Assembly (NCBI RefSeq): GCF_000761215.1
Contig: NZ_CP009438.1
Coordinates: forward strand, 4,791,501-4,855,500
Source: Streptomyces glaucescens
Lineage (GTDB): Bacteria; Actinomycetota; Actinomycetes; Streptomycetales; Streptomycetaceae
DNA length: 64,000 bases
Reading direction: 5' to 3'
Made by a program: the position numbers and the translations under genes. Under the pieces are notes generated by a model that was not told the origin of the DNA, made no database searches, and saw only the letters and a program-made list of their open reading frames with translations. The stretch's first letter is position 1. Every line of letters begins with the position of its first letter. Of the stretch, positions 1 through 8,394 are shown piece after piece.

Positions 1-772
1 CCACGTCCAGCAGCGCGGCCCCCCGCAGCCCGAACACCCCGGCCGCCAGTGCCCAGGCGACCAGCGGCTGGGCGACGGTCTTGAGGGCCACGGCCAGCAC
101 CACCGGGGCCTGCTCGCCGCCCCGCAGCGGCAGCGTGCTGCCGCGCAGCGAGATGCCGAAGGCGAGCAGCACCGCCGGGACCGACATGTTGCCGATCAGG
201 GTCAGCGGGTCCATCACCGGCCCGGGCAGGCGCAGCCCCGCCGCCGACACCGCCACGCCCGCCAGCGAGCCCAGCGCGATGGGGTTGCGCAACGGGGTGA
301 CCAGCCGCTGCCACAGCGGCCGTTTCGACCCGCCCGTCGTCAGGTCCAGGATCGTCACCGCGACCGGCGTCACCCCGACGAGCTGGAACAGCAGCACCGG
401 CGCCACGAGTGAGGCATCGCCGAGGACGTACACCGCGATCGGGATGCCGAGGTTGCCGGAGTTGACGTAACCGGCGCACAGCGCGCCGATCGTCGTACGG
501 CCCACGCCCCAGCGGCGGACCACGCCGACCGCGACGAACACCCCGGCCACCGCGGCCGTGGCGAGCGCGGTGACGAGCAGCCGGGTCGAGAACACCACGG
601 ACAGGTCGGCTCCCGCGAGCGTGGTGAACAGCAGGGCGGGGGACGCCACGTGGAAGGCGAGCTTGGTCAGCACCTCGCGGCCCTGTCCGCCGAGGTAGCC
701 GCGCCGCCCGATGGCGTAGCCGACGCCGATCACCACCGCGATCACCGCGAAGCCGCTCAGCACCCCCTGCAC
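1..772 (-). CDS. AEC (auxin efflux carrier) family permease, 3' end outside window
   Basis: Multi-spanning inner-membrane transporter of the AEC family; the substrate cannot be predicted. About 257 residues are visible and the C-terminus runs off the left edge. The N-terminus has one hydrophobic helix followed by GVGYAIGRRGYL, the usual opening of bacterial AEC proteins. The visible end reads LKTVAQPLVAWALAAGVFGL, a late transmembrane helix region. The GTG at 772 is chosen because an AGGGG Shine-Dalgarno-like stretch lies a few bases upstream and the first helix follows directly. It is transcribed away from the STAS gene with about 140 bp between them. Family confidence is good. Confidence 0.8.
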   Translation of the reverse strand, partial: MQGVLSGFAVIAVVIGVGYAIGRRGYLGGQGREVLTKLAFHVASPALLFTTLAGADLSVVFSTRLLVTALATAAVAGVFVAVGVVRRWGVGRTTIGALCAGYVNSGNLGIPIAVYVLGDASLVAPVLLFQLVGVTPVAVTILDLTTGGSKRPLWQRLVTPLRNPIALGSLAGVAVSAAGLRLPGPVMDPLTLIGNMSVPAVLLAFGISLRGSTLPLRGGEQAPVVLAVALKTVAQPLVAWALAAGVFGLRGAALLDV

Positions 773-910
773 GGCGTCCCCTGGACGAGGCGGGACCGCC
801 GCGGCACGCGGGCGGGGAGGACGGACGGCGATGATCGATGGGGCATGCACGGAACCCTGCTGGCGGGGCCGCCCGCGGGTCAATGTGATCCCCATGACGC
901 GGGGCCCGCG

Positions 911-1297
911 ATGAGTTCCGCCCGCCTGCCCGGTCTACCGCACGTGGACGCCATGACACCCGCGGAACTCGTGCTGGCCGGACCCGTCACCCGGGACGGG
1001 GTGAGGGGCCTGTGCGAGGAGGTGCGCGTCCTGCTGGAGGGGGGTGGCGCGACGGTGGTGGTGTGCGACGTGGGCGGGCTCGGGCCGCCGGGGCTCGGCG
1101 TGGTCGATCTGCTGGCCCGGCTCCAGCTGGCCGCCCGGCGCGCCGGGGGCCGGATCCGGCTGCGGGACCCGGATCCGGCGCTGCCCGCCCTACTCGACCT
1201 GGTCGGCCTCCGCTTCGAGGTGGAGGGGCAGCCCGAACAGCGGGAACCACCGCTTGGTGTCCAGGAAGAAGTGGAACCCGGTGATCCGGCCGTCTGA
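911..1297 (+). CDS. STAS-domain protein (anti-sigma-factor-antagonist-like)
   Basis: Small soluble protein of about 128 residues with one STAS fold, as in anti-anti-sigma factors. The central strand VVVCDVGGLGPPGLGVVDLL sits where STAS proteins carry the D(S/T) phosphorylation motif. Here the equivalent after VGGLG is Pro-Pro, so a classic phospho-switch serine is not obvious. The C-terminal helix region LLDLVGLRFEVEG is typical. The ATG at 911 is the first in-frame start; ATG 953 is an alternative and neither has a strong ribosome binding site. Its last ~108 bp overlap, tail to tail, the 3' end of the sigma-factor gene on the other strand. Partner unknown. Confidence 0.65.
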   Translation: MSSARLPGLPHVDAMTPAELVLAGPVTRDGVRGLCEEVRVLLEGGGATVVVCDVGGLGPPGLGVVDLLARLQLAARRAGGRIRLRDPDPALPALLDLVGLRFEVEGQPEQREPPLGVQEEVEPGDPAV

Positions 1298-2194
1298 GAT
1301 CTCCAGCACCTGCACCGCCCACGGGACGAAGCCGCCGCCGTCCGGGTCCGGCTTGTAGTGCGCGAAGCCCGGCAGGCCGTTGACCTCGACGGGACGCAGC
1401 GTGGAGCCCGCGCACGCGGAGCCGAGGGTGGTCATGAAGCCGGTGATGTCGCCGGGGCCGCGCAGCCACAGGTCGAACGGCGGCATCGTCATGACGGCGT
1501 CCTCGTGCAGCAACGCCGTCAGCGCCGTCATGTCATAGCCCTCGAAGGCCGCGACGTAGCGCTCCAGGAGCTTCTGCTGCTCCGGGTCCAGCGGGTCGGA
1601 CACCGCGGCGTCCGCGCCCGATTCGGCCCGCTCGGCGAGGGTCGCGCGGGCCCGCTGGAGGGCGCTGTTGACGGACGCGACCGAGGTGCCGAGCAGCTCG
1701 GCGACCTCGCTCGCCTTCCAGGCCAGCACCTCGCGCAGGATGAGCACGGCCCGCTGCTTGGCGGGCAGCCGCTGGAGCGCCGCCATGAACGCGAGCCGCA
1801 CCGACTCCTTGGCGACCGCGGCCTCCGCGGGGTCGGCGGTGGACGGCAGCACACGCGAGTCCGGCATCGGCTCCAGCCAGGTGTGGTCCGGGCGGGGGGA
1901 GAGGGCGGCCTGGGCGAGCGGGGTCGCCTCGGTGAGGTCCATCGGCCGCGCCCGCTTGTTGCCGGCCGTCAGCATGTCCAGGCAGACGTTGGTCGCGATC
2001 CGGTAGAGCCAGGAGCGGAGGCTGGAGCGGCCCTCGAACTTCTCGTAGCTCCGCCAGGCGCGGACCAGGGTGTCCTGGACCGCGTCCTCGGCCTCGAAGG
2101 AGGAGCCGAGCATGCGGTAGCAGTAACCGGTCAGTTCGACCCGGTGTTTCTCCAGTGCGACGTCGAGTTCCGTCGGTGCCGTGCTGTTGCTCAT
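1190..2194 (-). CDS. ECF sigma factor with C-terminal SnoaL-like domain (SigG/SigX5 type)
   Basis: RNA polymerase sigma-70 family ECF factor, 334 residues. Region 2 (about residues 18-85) has the EAEDAVQDTLVRAWRSYEKF and LRSWLYRIATNVCLD signatures. Region 4 (about 135-185) has LPAKQRAVLILREVL and a helix-turn-helix LLGTSVASVNSALQRAR. The remaining ~135 residues form a SnoaL/NTF2-like domain, the hallmark of ECF41/ECF56-type sigmas, where this tail modulates core binding in place of a separate anti-sigma factor. No anti-sigma gene is adjacent. The ATG at 2194 gives the normal family N-terminus. The 3' end overlaps the convergent STAS gene. Confidence 0.85.
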   Translation of the reverse strand: MSNSTAPTELDVALEKHRVELTGYCYRMLGSSFEAEDAVQDTLVRAWRSYEKFEGRSSLRSWLYRIATNVCLDMLTAGNKRARPMDLTEATPLAQAALSPRPDHTWLEPMPDSRVLPSTADPAEAAVAKESVRLAFMAALQRLPAKQRAVLILREVLAWKASEVAELLGTSVASVNSALQRARATLAERAESGADAAVSDPLDPEQQKLLERYVAAFEGYDMTALTALLHEDAVMTMPPFDLWLRGPGDITGFMTTLGSACAGSTLRPVEVNGLPGFAHYKPDPDGGGFVPWAVQVLEISDGRITGFHFFLDTKRWFPLFGLPLHLEAEADQVE

Positions 2195-2426
2195 CGTCCA
2201 CCCACCCCTGTGGCCGTTCCGGTGCCGCGCCTGTGCGCTCCAGCACTTCGGAAGCTACCGCAGCCCACTGACAACGGCCCCCGGAGAGGGAGAAGCCGCA
2301 GGTGGGAGGCGGACGAGAACATGCTGCGGGCCGGCCGCCGGACACCGCGGCCGCGTGCCGTGCCCGGCTCGCCGCCCGTTCCGGCTGCCCGGCGGGCCCC
2401 TCGCCGGGGCCGCCGGCCTCGTCGAG

Positions 2427-3692
2427 CTAGGCGGTCCGGGCGGCCGTCCCGGTCCGTGCCGCCGCCAGCGTCCCGAGCACGGTGATGCCGACCACCCCGG
2501 CCACCGCCAGCAGCCCGACCCCGACCGTCCCGGCCCAGCCGCCCGCGTGGAAGGCCACGGCACCGGCCGTGCTGCCCACGCTGGAGCCGATGTAGTACGC
2601 CGACTGGTACAGCGCCGAGGCCTGCGCCCGTCCGTGCGCCGCCGTCTTGCTGACCGCGGAGGAGGCGACCGCGTGCCCGGCGAAGAAGCCCGCCGTGATG
2701 AGCACCAGGCCCGGCAGCACCAGCGGCAGCGAGTCCGCCAGCGACAGCAGCAGCCCCGCCGCGGTCGTGCCGCCGCCCAGGTAGAGCGCGCCCCGGCGGC
2801 CCAGCCGGCCCACCAGCCGCCCCGCCGCCGACGCGGACACCGTGCCGACCAGGTACACCAGGAAGATCGAACCGACCACGCCCTGCGGGAGGGAGAACGG
2901 CGCCTGTGTGAGGCGGTAGCCGATCACGGTGTAGACACCGCCGAACACGGTCATGAACAGCGCGCCGATCGCGTACAGCCGGCGCAGCAGCGGGTTGGCG
3001 AGGTGGTCGCGGACCGTGCGGGCCAGTACCCGGGGCCGCAGCGAGCCGCGCGTGAAGTGGGCGGGCGCCGGCAGCAGCAGCCGGAAGGCGACCGCGCAGC
3101 CCACCGCGACCAGGCCCAGCGCGCCGAGCGCGGCCCGCCAGCCCCACTCCTGCGCCACCCAGCCGGTGATGACCCGGCCGCTCATCCCGCCCACGCTGTT
3201 GCCCGCCACGAACAGCCCGATCGCGGTGATCAGCGCCGTGGGCCGGACCTCCTCCGCCAGGTACGCCGTCGCCGAGGCGGGCACCCCGGCGAGCGCCGCT
3301 CCCTGCACCGCCCGCAGGACGACCAGCGCGGTCAGCGAGGGGGCGAAGGGCACCAGCAGCGCGACGGTCACCGCCACCACCAGGGACGCCGTCATGATCG
3401 TGCGGCGTCCGTACCGCTCGGACAGGGCGCTCATCGGGATGACGAACAGGGCCAGCCCGCCGGTGGCGGCCGCCACGGTCCAGCTCGCCTCGCTCGCCGT
3501 CACCCCGAAGTCGCCGGAGATCAGCGGCAGCAGGGCCTGGGTGGAGTAGAGCAGCGCGAAGGTCGAGACGCCCGCGAGGAAGAGGGCGAGGCTCATCCGG
3601 CGGTAGCCGGGGCCGCCCGGGGTCATGCGTGAGTCGGGAACGGTCGAGACGGCGCCCACGATCGTGGACGCCCCGGTACTGGCGGGAGACAT
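2427..3692 (-). CDS. MFS transporter (probable drug/solute efflux)
   Basis: Major facilitator superfamily protein of about 421 residues with 12 predicted membrane segments. The loop 2-3 motif SERYGRRTIM and the helix-5 motif GNSVGGMSGRVITGW are visible. It is probably a proton-driven exporter of the YnfM/arabinose-efflux-like group; substrate unknown. ATG 3692 (MSPASTG) is preferred: an extension up to 3764 would overlap the divergent LysR promoter and is less GC3-rich. A divergently transcribed LysR regulator directly upstream is the likely controller, a common arrangement for this transporter group. Confidence 0.82.
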   Translation of the reverse strand: MSPASTGASTIVGAVSTVPDSRMTPGGPGYRRMSLALFLAGVSTFALLYSTQALLPLISGDFGVTASEASWTVAAATGGLALFVIPMSALSERYGRRTIMTASLVVAVTVALLVPFAPSLTALVVLRAVQGAALAGVPASATAYLAEEVRPTALITAIGLFVAGNSVGGMSGRVITGWVAQEWGWRAALGALGLVAVGCAVAFRLLLPAPAHFTRGSLRPRVLARTVRDHLANPLLRRLYAIGALFMTVFGGVYTVIGYRLTQAPFSLPQGVVGSIFLVYLVGTVSASAAGRLVGRLGRRGALYLGGGTTAAGLLLSLADSLPLVLPGLVLITAGFFAGHAVASSAVSKTAAHGRAQASALYQSAYYIGSSVGSTAGAVAFHAGGWAGTVGVGLLAVAGVVGITVLGTLAAARTGTAARTA

Positions 3693-3729
3693 GCTTCGAA
3701 CGTACGGACCGGCCTGCTCATCCGTCCAA

Positions 3730-3750
3730 TGCATGGATTCGCCATAATCG
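3730..3750. promoter_or_regulatory. Putative LysR operator/divergent promoter region
   Basis: The short space between the divergent MFS and LysR genes is locally AT-richer and contains the interrupted dyad ATGG-N5-CCAT preceded by an ATGCAT palindrome. LysR regulators typically bind imperfect dyads of the T-N11-A type between themselves and the target gene. The location fits, but the match is short and weak. Confidence 0.3.
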
Positions 3751-3812
3751 TTCCCATGGCGCATCAGCAGAGGTCACAGGCCCACCTGTCACAGTCCGGT
3801 GACACAGAAGAC

Positions 3813-4706
3813 ATGACGATGACGCTCGCTCCGCGCCTCGCGTACTTCGCGGGAGTCGCCCGCACCGAGCACGTCACCCGCGCCGCGCAGGAGATGAACG
3901 TCCCGCAGTCGACGCTCTCCCGCGCCATGGTCCGCCTCGAACAGGACCTCGGCGTCGAGCTGTTCGCCCGCCGCGGCCGCACCGTCGCCCTCACCCCCGC
4001 CGGCCGCACCTTCCTCACCTCCGTCGAGCGTGCCCTCGCGGAGATCGAGCGCGCCGCCGAGGAGGTCCGCGCCGACGCCGACCCGGCCACCGGCAAGGTC
4101 GCCTTCGGTTTCCTGCACACCATGGGCACGGAGACCGTCCCCGGGCTGATCCGCGCCTTCCGTGCCGAGCACCCCCGAGTCCGCTTCAGCCTCGTCCAGA
4201 ACTACGGCGAGGCCATGCTCGAACGCATGCGCGCCGGTGAACTCGACCTCTGCCTCACCTCGCCCGTCCCCGACGCCCCCGACCTGGTCGCCCGCCGTCT
4301 CGACGAGCAGAAACTCCGCCTGGTCGTGCCCGCCGACCACCGCCTGGCCGCCCGCAGGCGCGTCCGTCTCGCGGAGGCCGCCGACGAAGCCTTCGTCACC
4401 CTGGAACCGGGTTACGGCCTGCGCCGCATCACGGACGCCCTGTGCGCCGAGGCCGGCTTCCGCCCGAAGGTGGCCTTCGAGGGCGAGGAGGCGGAGACCC
4501 TGCGCGGCCTGGTCGCCGCCGGCCTGGGCGTCGCCCTGCTGCCGCCCCCCGCCGTCCCCCGGCCCGGCGTGGCGGAACTGACCGTCACGGCTCCCAGGGC
4601 GGTGCGGGAGATCGGCGTCGCCTGGATGGCGGGCACGGTGGACACACCCCCGGTCGCGGCCTTCAAGAGGTTCCTGCTGTCGAGGAAGGGCACCCTGCTG
4701 ACCTGA
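3813..4706 (+). CDS. LysR-family transcriptional regulator
   Basis: LysR-type regulator of about 297 residues. The N-terminal winged helix-turn-helix reads AAQEMNVPQSTLSRAMVRLE followed by GVELFARRGRTVALTPAGR. The C-terminal ~200 residues form the periplasmic-binding-like effector domain. The ATG at 3813 is chosen over ATG 3756 because codons between them have low GC3 (about two thirds) compared with the gene body; 3756 remains possible. It is divergent from the MFS gene, which it probably regulates. Effector unknown. Confidence 0.82.
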   Translation: MTMTLAPRLAYFAGVARTEHVTRAAQEMNVPQSTLSRAMVRLEQDLGVELFARRGRTVALTPAGRTFLTSVERALAEIERAAEEVRADADPATGKVAFGFLHTMGTETVPGLIRAFRAEHPRVRFSLVQNYGEAMLERMRAGELDLCLTSPVPDAPDLVARRLDEQKLRLVVPADHRLAARRRVRLAEAADEAFVTLEPGYGLRRITDALCAEAGFRPKVAFEGEEAETLRGLVAAGLGVALLPPPAVPRPGVAELTVTAPRAVREIGVAWMAGTVDTPPVAAFKRFLLSRKGTLLT

Positions 4707-4745
4707 CGGCGGCCACCGTCCCCGGATGCGACGGTGAGCGGAGCC

Positions 4746-5510
4746 TCAGCGGCGCCGCAGCGACCTCCCGAAGCCGGACGCGAGCGGCATCCGCAGCCCC
4801 AGCGGCGGCGGTGCCGCCAGCGCGTCCTCGACCGGCCGCGACAACGGCCGCCCGAACATCACGCCCATCACGAAGTCCTCCACCAGCGCCTGCACTTCGT
4901 CCCGGTGCTGCCGCAACCGGTGCCGGTCGGAGTGCACTTCGAACCGGCACACCTCCCGGTTCACCTTCTTCATCCGCGCCGCCAGCCGGAACGACAGCTC
5001 CGGATCGGTCCGCTCGTCGTTGGTGCCGTGCACGACCAGCACCCGCCGCCCCGTCAGCTGTTTCACCGGTTCGGGTGGCGCCGCGACGTCCTCCTCCGGC
5101 AGCCACGGGGCGATCGCCACCACGGAGTTGACGGCCTCGTGCCCGCCCGCGTGGAGGGCCGCCCGCCCGCCCATGTCGAGCCCGGCGAGGCACACGGGCA
5201 CATCGCCGTAGCGCCGTACCACCTCGTCCGCGGCCCAGGCCGCGTCGCTCGCCAGCCGTGCCTCGTCGCCGTTCCAGCCGCGGTAGCGGTAGTGCACGAC
5301 GTGGACGGCGAGGCCGTCCGGGCCGCCCGCCCGGGTCAGCCGCCGTCCCAACGCCCGCACGGACGCGGCCGCGAGCAGGGGCGAGGGTCTTCGGTCGGAG
5401 GTCTCCACGCCGGCGGGGAGCAGCAGTACCGCACCGCTCACCGCCCTCGGCTCCGGACCGAACGCCCGCCCCAGCCGGGCCCTGCGAACCGCCGTCGCTT
5501 GCTGTGCCAT
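4746..5510 (-). CDS. Alpha/beta hydrolase-fold protein with Asp at the nucleophile elbow
   Basis: Cytosolic alpha/beta-hydrolase fold, 254 residues. The oxyanion strand is AVLLLPAGVE, the elbow is AGLDMGGRAALHAGG, an acid-loop candidate is VVHGTNDERTDP, and a late His follows in HSDRHRL. Most relatives have GxSxG; here the elbow is G-L-D-M-G, with Asp in place of Ser, as in haloalkane dehalogenases and epoxide hydrolases. The rest of the protein looks more like a dienelactone-hydrolase/prolyl-peptidase-type fold, so substrate and even activity are open. It is convergent with LysR and divergent from adenosine deaminase. Confidence 0.72.
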   Translation of the reverse strand: MAQQATAVRRARLGRAFGPEPRAVSGAVLLLPAGVETSDRRPSPLLAAASVRALGRRLTRAGGPDGLAVHVVHYRYRGWNGDEARLASDAAWAADEVVRRYGDVPVCLAGLDMGGRAALHAGGHEAVNSVVAIAPWLPEEDVAAPPEPVKQLTGRRVLVVHGTNDERTDPELSFRLAARMKKVNREVCRFEVHSDRHRLRQHRDEVQALVEDFVMGVMFGRPLSRPVEDALAAPPPLGLRMPLASGFGRSLRRR

Positions 5511-5595
5511 GACAGAACAGTGTCAGAAGACACGGGGTACGCCATCCGTCCGTGCGGTCACCGTTCCGTATCGACGCCGATGTCCGAAACGCGCT

Positions 5596-5607
5596 CTACG
5601 CGCGTAG
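5596..5607. promoter_or_regulatory. Operator palindrome CTACGCGCGTAG upstream of adenosine deaminase
   Basis: Perfect 12-bp palindrome ending 16 bp before the ATG of the adenosine deaminase gene. The same 12-mer occurs just upstream of deoC (16955-16966) and of the purine nucleoside phosphorylase gene (20905-20916). Its position suggests a repressor site over the promoter or transcription start. Confidence 0.75.
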
Positions 5608-5623
5608 GAGTTAGAGTGCGGAA

Positions 5624-6748
5624 ATGACGAGCCAGACTGACCGGACGGGGACCACCCCGAGCGCGGACCAGATCCGCCGAGCGCCCAAGGTTCTGCTCCA
5701 CGACCACCTCGACGGCGGCCTGCGCCCGGGCACCGTCGTCGGCCTCGCCCGCGACACGGGCTACGACCGCCTCCCCGAGACCGACCCCGGCAAGCTGGGC
5801 CTGTGGTTCCGCGAGGCCGCCGACTCCGGATCCCTGGAGCGGTACCTGGAGACCTTCTCGCACACCGTCGCGGTGATGCAGACCCGTGACGCCCTGTTCC
5901 GGGTCGCCGCCGAGTGCGTCGAGGACCTGGCCGCGGACGGGGTCGTCTACGCCGAGGTCCGCTACGCCCCCGAACAGCACCTCGACGGCGGACTCACCCT
6001 CGAAGAGGTCGTCGAGGCCGTGAACGAGGGCTTCCGGGAGGGCGAGCGCCGGGCCCGGGAGGCGGGGCACCGCATCCGGGTCGGGGCGCTGCTCACCGCC
6101 ATGCGGCACGCCGCCCGCTCCCTGGAGATCGCCGAACTCGCCAACCGCTACCGCGACCTGGGCGTCGTCGGTTTCGACATCGCGGGCGCCGAGGCCGGGT
6201 ACCCGCCCACCCGCCACCTGGACGCCTTCGAGTTCCTGAAGCGGGAGAACAACCACTTCACGATCCACGCCGGCGAGGCGTTCGGCCTGCCGTCGATCTG
6301 GCAGGCCCTCCAGTGGTGCGGCGCCGACCGGCTCGGCCACGGGGTGCGGATCGTCGACGACATCGAGACCGCCGACGACGGCACCGTCCGCCTCGGCCGG
6401 CTCGCCTCGTACGTCCGCGACAAGCGGATCCCGCTGGAGCTGTGCCCCAGCTCCAACCTCCAGACCGGCGCCGCCCGCTCCTACGCCGAGCACCCCATCG
6501 GCCTGCTGCGCCGCCTGCACTTCCGGGTCACGGTCAACACCGACAACCGCCTGATGTCCGGCACGAGCATGAGCCGGGAATTCGAGCACCTTGTCGAGGC
6601 GTTCGGTTGTTCGCTCGACGACATGCAGTGGTTCACCGTCAATGCGATGAAATCGGCGTTCATTCCTTTCGACGAACGACTGGCCATGATCAATGACGTC
6701 ATCAAGCCCGGATACGCCGAGCTGAAATCCGAATGGCTGTTTCGGTAG
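5624..6748 (+). CDS. add: Adenosine deaminase
   Basis: Hydrolyses adenosine and deoxyadenosine to inosine and deoxyinosine plus ammonia, feeding purine nucleoside breakdown. It has 374 residues. Zinc and catalytic signatures are HDHLDGG (residues 26-32), HAGEAFGLPSIW with its zinc His and catalytic Glu, RLGHGVRI, and NTDN with the zinc Asp near the C-terminus, so all active-site residues are present. The start is ATG 5624; GTG 5616 is followed immediately by a stop. The CTACGCGCGTAG palindrome directly upstream ties it to deoC and the nucleoside phosphorylase about 11-15 kb away. Monocistronic. Confidence 0.95.
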   Translation: MTSQTDRTGTTPSADQIRRAPKVLLHDHLDGGLRPGTVVGLARDTGYDRLPETDPGKLGLWFREAADSGSLERYLETFSHTVAVMQTRDALFRVAAECVEDLAADGVVYAEVRYAPEQHLDGGLTLEEVVEAVNEGFREGERRAREAGHRIRVGALLTAMRHAARSLEIAELANRYRDLGVVGFDIAGAEAGYPPTRHLDAFEFLKRENNHFTIHAGEAFGLPSIWQALQWCGADRLGHGVRIVDDIETADDGTVRLGRLASYVRDKRIPLELCPSSNLQTGAARSYAEHPIGLLRRLHFRVTVNTDNRLMSGTSMSREFEHLVEAFGCSLDDMQWFTVNAMKSAFIPFDERLAMINDVIKPGYAELKSEWLFR

Positions 6749-6941
6749 GCGGCTTCCACCAGGCACGTCACCCCTCCGAAAGGCCGACCCGGGATTCGGG
6801 TGACCGCGGGGCCGTGGCAGGCGTTCACCATCCGTCCGCATTTCGATGTTTGCGGCGGGAGGTCCGGGCGTGTTTTCGTTCCGGAGCGCCTCTTCCCCCC
6901 ATGTCATCCCCATCACGAGTCACTCAAGGACGCAATTCACC

Positions 6942-7361
6942 ATGAAGCAGTCTGCTGCCAGGACCCTCGGTGTCGCCGCTCTCGGTGCCGCCTTCGCCGC
7001 CGCCGGTGCGGGTGCCGCCAACGCCGCGACACCCGCCCTTCCCGACGGCGCCGGCCAGGTCCTGGACACCGTGACCCGCACCCTCCCGGCGGAGACCCTC
7101 AGCCAGGCGGTGCCGGGCGCCGCCGAGGCGCTGGCCCAGGGGCAGACCGCGCTGGAGACGGGACTGACCACCGCGCAGCCGGCCGCCCGGCAGGCGCTCG
7201 CCGAGGGGCGGACGGCGCCGGCCGCGGCCCTCCTCGGCGGTCTGCCGGCGCAGGGCCTGCCCGCCGGCCCCATGGCGGCACACGGCCTGCCCGCGAGCGG
7301 CACGGTGGCACACGGCCTGCCCACCAACGGTGTGGCGGTGAACGGCGTCCCGCTGGGCTGA
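6942..7361 (+). CDS. Small secreted Ala/Gly-rich protein with GLP repeats
   Basis: Exported protein of 139 residues. A Sec signal peptide (MKQSAARTLGV, then an Ala/Gly hydrophobic core) probably ends at ANA-AT near residue 29. The mature part is Ala-rich and ends in short repeats of the type AHGLPASG/AHGLPTNG, with GLP occurring five times. No catalytic motif. ATG 6942 has an AAGGA site about 12 bases upstream. It is followed by a strong hairpin terminator. A similar small secreted protein lies at 13165. Function unknown; wall association or a matrix role would be guesswork. Confidence 0.65.
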   Translation: MKQSAARTLGVAALGAAFAAAGAGAANAATPALPDGAGQVLDTVTRTLPAETLSQAVPGAAEALAQGQTALETGLTTAQPAARQALAEGRTAPAAALLGGLPAQGLPAGPMAAHGLPASGTVAHGLPTNGVAVNGVPLG

Positions 7362-7375
7362 CCGGGATCCGCATG

Positions 7376-7420
7376 CGCCGATGGGGCGCACCCCCGCACC
7401 GGGGGTGCGCCCCATCGGCG
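7376..7420. terminator. Strong bidirectional hairpin terminator
   Basis: Perfect inverted repeat with 21-bp arms (7376-7396 and 7400-7420) and a 3-bp loop, between the convergent small secreted protein gene and the PspC gene. No U-tract, as is usual in Streptomyces. Confidence 0.85.
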
Positions 7421-7438
7421 TTCCCCCGGCCGGCCGGA

Positions 7439-7651
7439 TCACCAGGCCGCGCCCGCCGCGCCGCCGGCCTTGTTCTCGGAGGGCAGCAGGGCCCACAGCG
7501 CGAGGTAGAGCAGGAACTGGGGCCCCGGCAGCAGACAGGAGACCAGGAAGATCACCCGCATCGTGGTCGCGGAGGTACCGAAGCGCCGTGCCAGCGCTGC
7601 GCACACTCCGCCGATCATCCGGCCGCTGGTGGGACGGGCAAGGCGGGACAT
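7439..7651 (-). CDS. PspC-domain small membrane protein
   Basis: 70-residue PspC-type protein. An N-terminal cytosolic segment with RMIGGVCAALARRFG matches the PspC consensus and leads into one or two hydrophobic segments (VIFLVSCLLPGPQFLLYLALWALL). Related proteins act in envelope-stress sensing or as short regulatory fragments. It is convergent with the small secreted protein gene and close to the VanZ-like gene on the same strand. Confidence 0.85.
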   Translation of the reverse strand: MSRLARPTSGRMIGGVCAALARRFGTSATTMRVIFLVSCLLPGPQFLLYLALWALLPSENKAGGAAGAAW

Positions 7652-7722
7652 GGCGACTCCTTCTCAGCTCGCGAGAGCGTCGGGCGGGGCGGCCCGGCCG
7701 GCCGCCCCATCTGCCCTCCACG

Positions 7723-8304
7723 TTACGGAGACGAAGGGGGCAAAGCGTCACTCCACGGGGCGATCCCGACCCTGGGAATCGTCGGGGTACGCCCCTGAGG
7801 CGACTCCTCCTGGCGCGGTACGTCCGGGTGCCGCCGCGCCATCCGGCGGCGCAGCCGGGCCCGGGCCGCCGGGACGACCGCGAGGTGCGCCACGGCCACC
7901 CCGGTGGTGTTCAGCAGCAGCGAGTCCACATCGAGGACCCGTCCCGGCACGTCGCTCTGCAACAGCTCGATGGCCAGCGAGATGAGCACCCCGGCGGCGG
8001 TCGTGCGCACGAAGGAGGCCAGCGGCGAGACGGTCAGCCGCCCGTCCGCCATCGGCAGCAGCACCCCGAGCGGCGCCAGCAGTGCCAGCCCCTCCCCGAG
8101 TTCCCGGGCCGCCTGCGGCCAGCCCAGCGCCAGATCGGCCCGGATGCCGTCCAGCGGACGCAGATTGGCGGGCATCACCCAGGGGACGTCCAGTGGACGC
8201 AGCGTCAGCCAGGCGACGAGCGTGAGATGCGCGACGAGGAGGACACCTCCCGTCACCCGGATGCGGATCGCGGCGCTGCCGCCCACGGAGCCTTGACGCT
8301 GCAC
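7723..8304 (-). CDS. VanZ-like membrane protein
   Basis: 193-residue membrane protein with a VanZ-like domain: four to five hydrophobic helices, the ELLQS-type motif in SLAIELLQSDVPGRVLDVDSLLLNTTG, and the conserved Asp-Asn stretch characteristic of VanZ family proteins. VanZ relatives give low-level glycopeptide tolerance in some hosts, but most Streptomyces members are uncharacterised. The C-terminal ~40 residues are charged, Pro-rich and probably cytosolic. It lies downstream of the afsQ operon on the same strand, separated by about 90 bp. Confidence 0.75.
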   Translation of the reverse strand: MQRQGSVGGSAAIRIRVTGGVLLVAHLTLVAWLTLRPLDVPWVMPANLRPLDGIRADLALGWPQAARELGEGLALLAPLGVLLPMADGRLTVSPLASFVRTTAAGVLISLAIELLQSDVPGRVLDVDSLLLNTTGVAVAHLAVVPAARARLRRRMARRHPDVPRQEESPQGRTPTIPRVGIAPWSDALPPSSP

Positions 8305-8394
8305 GCCCCCTCAGACGCCGCCTTCGGCAGGATCGGTTCCGCGCAGGCCGGGCGGGTACCGGTGAGGCGTCCGCCACACCCCCCCGCGCAGGGG

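Noticed and set aside
3692..3764. Longer N-terminus for the MFS transporter starting at 3764
   Set aside because: It would overlap the divergent LysR leader and the putative operator, and the added codons have poor GC3. The membrane topology is complete from 3692.
4714..4736. Short hairpin (7-bp arms) between LysR and the alpha/beta hydrolase gene
   Set aside because: Arms are short with a 9-bp loop. In DNA this GC-rich such dyads are common, so I did not call a terminator.
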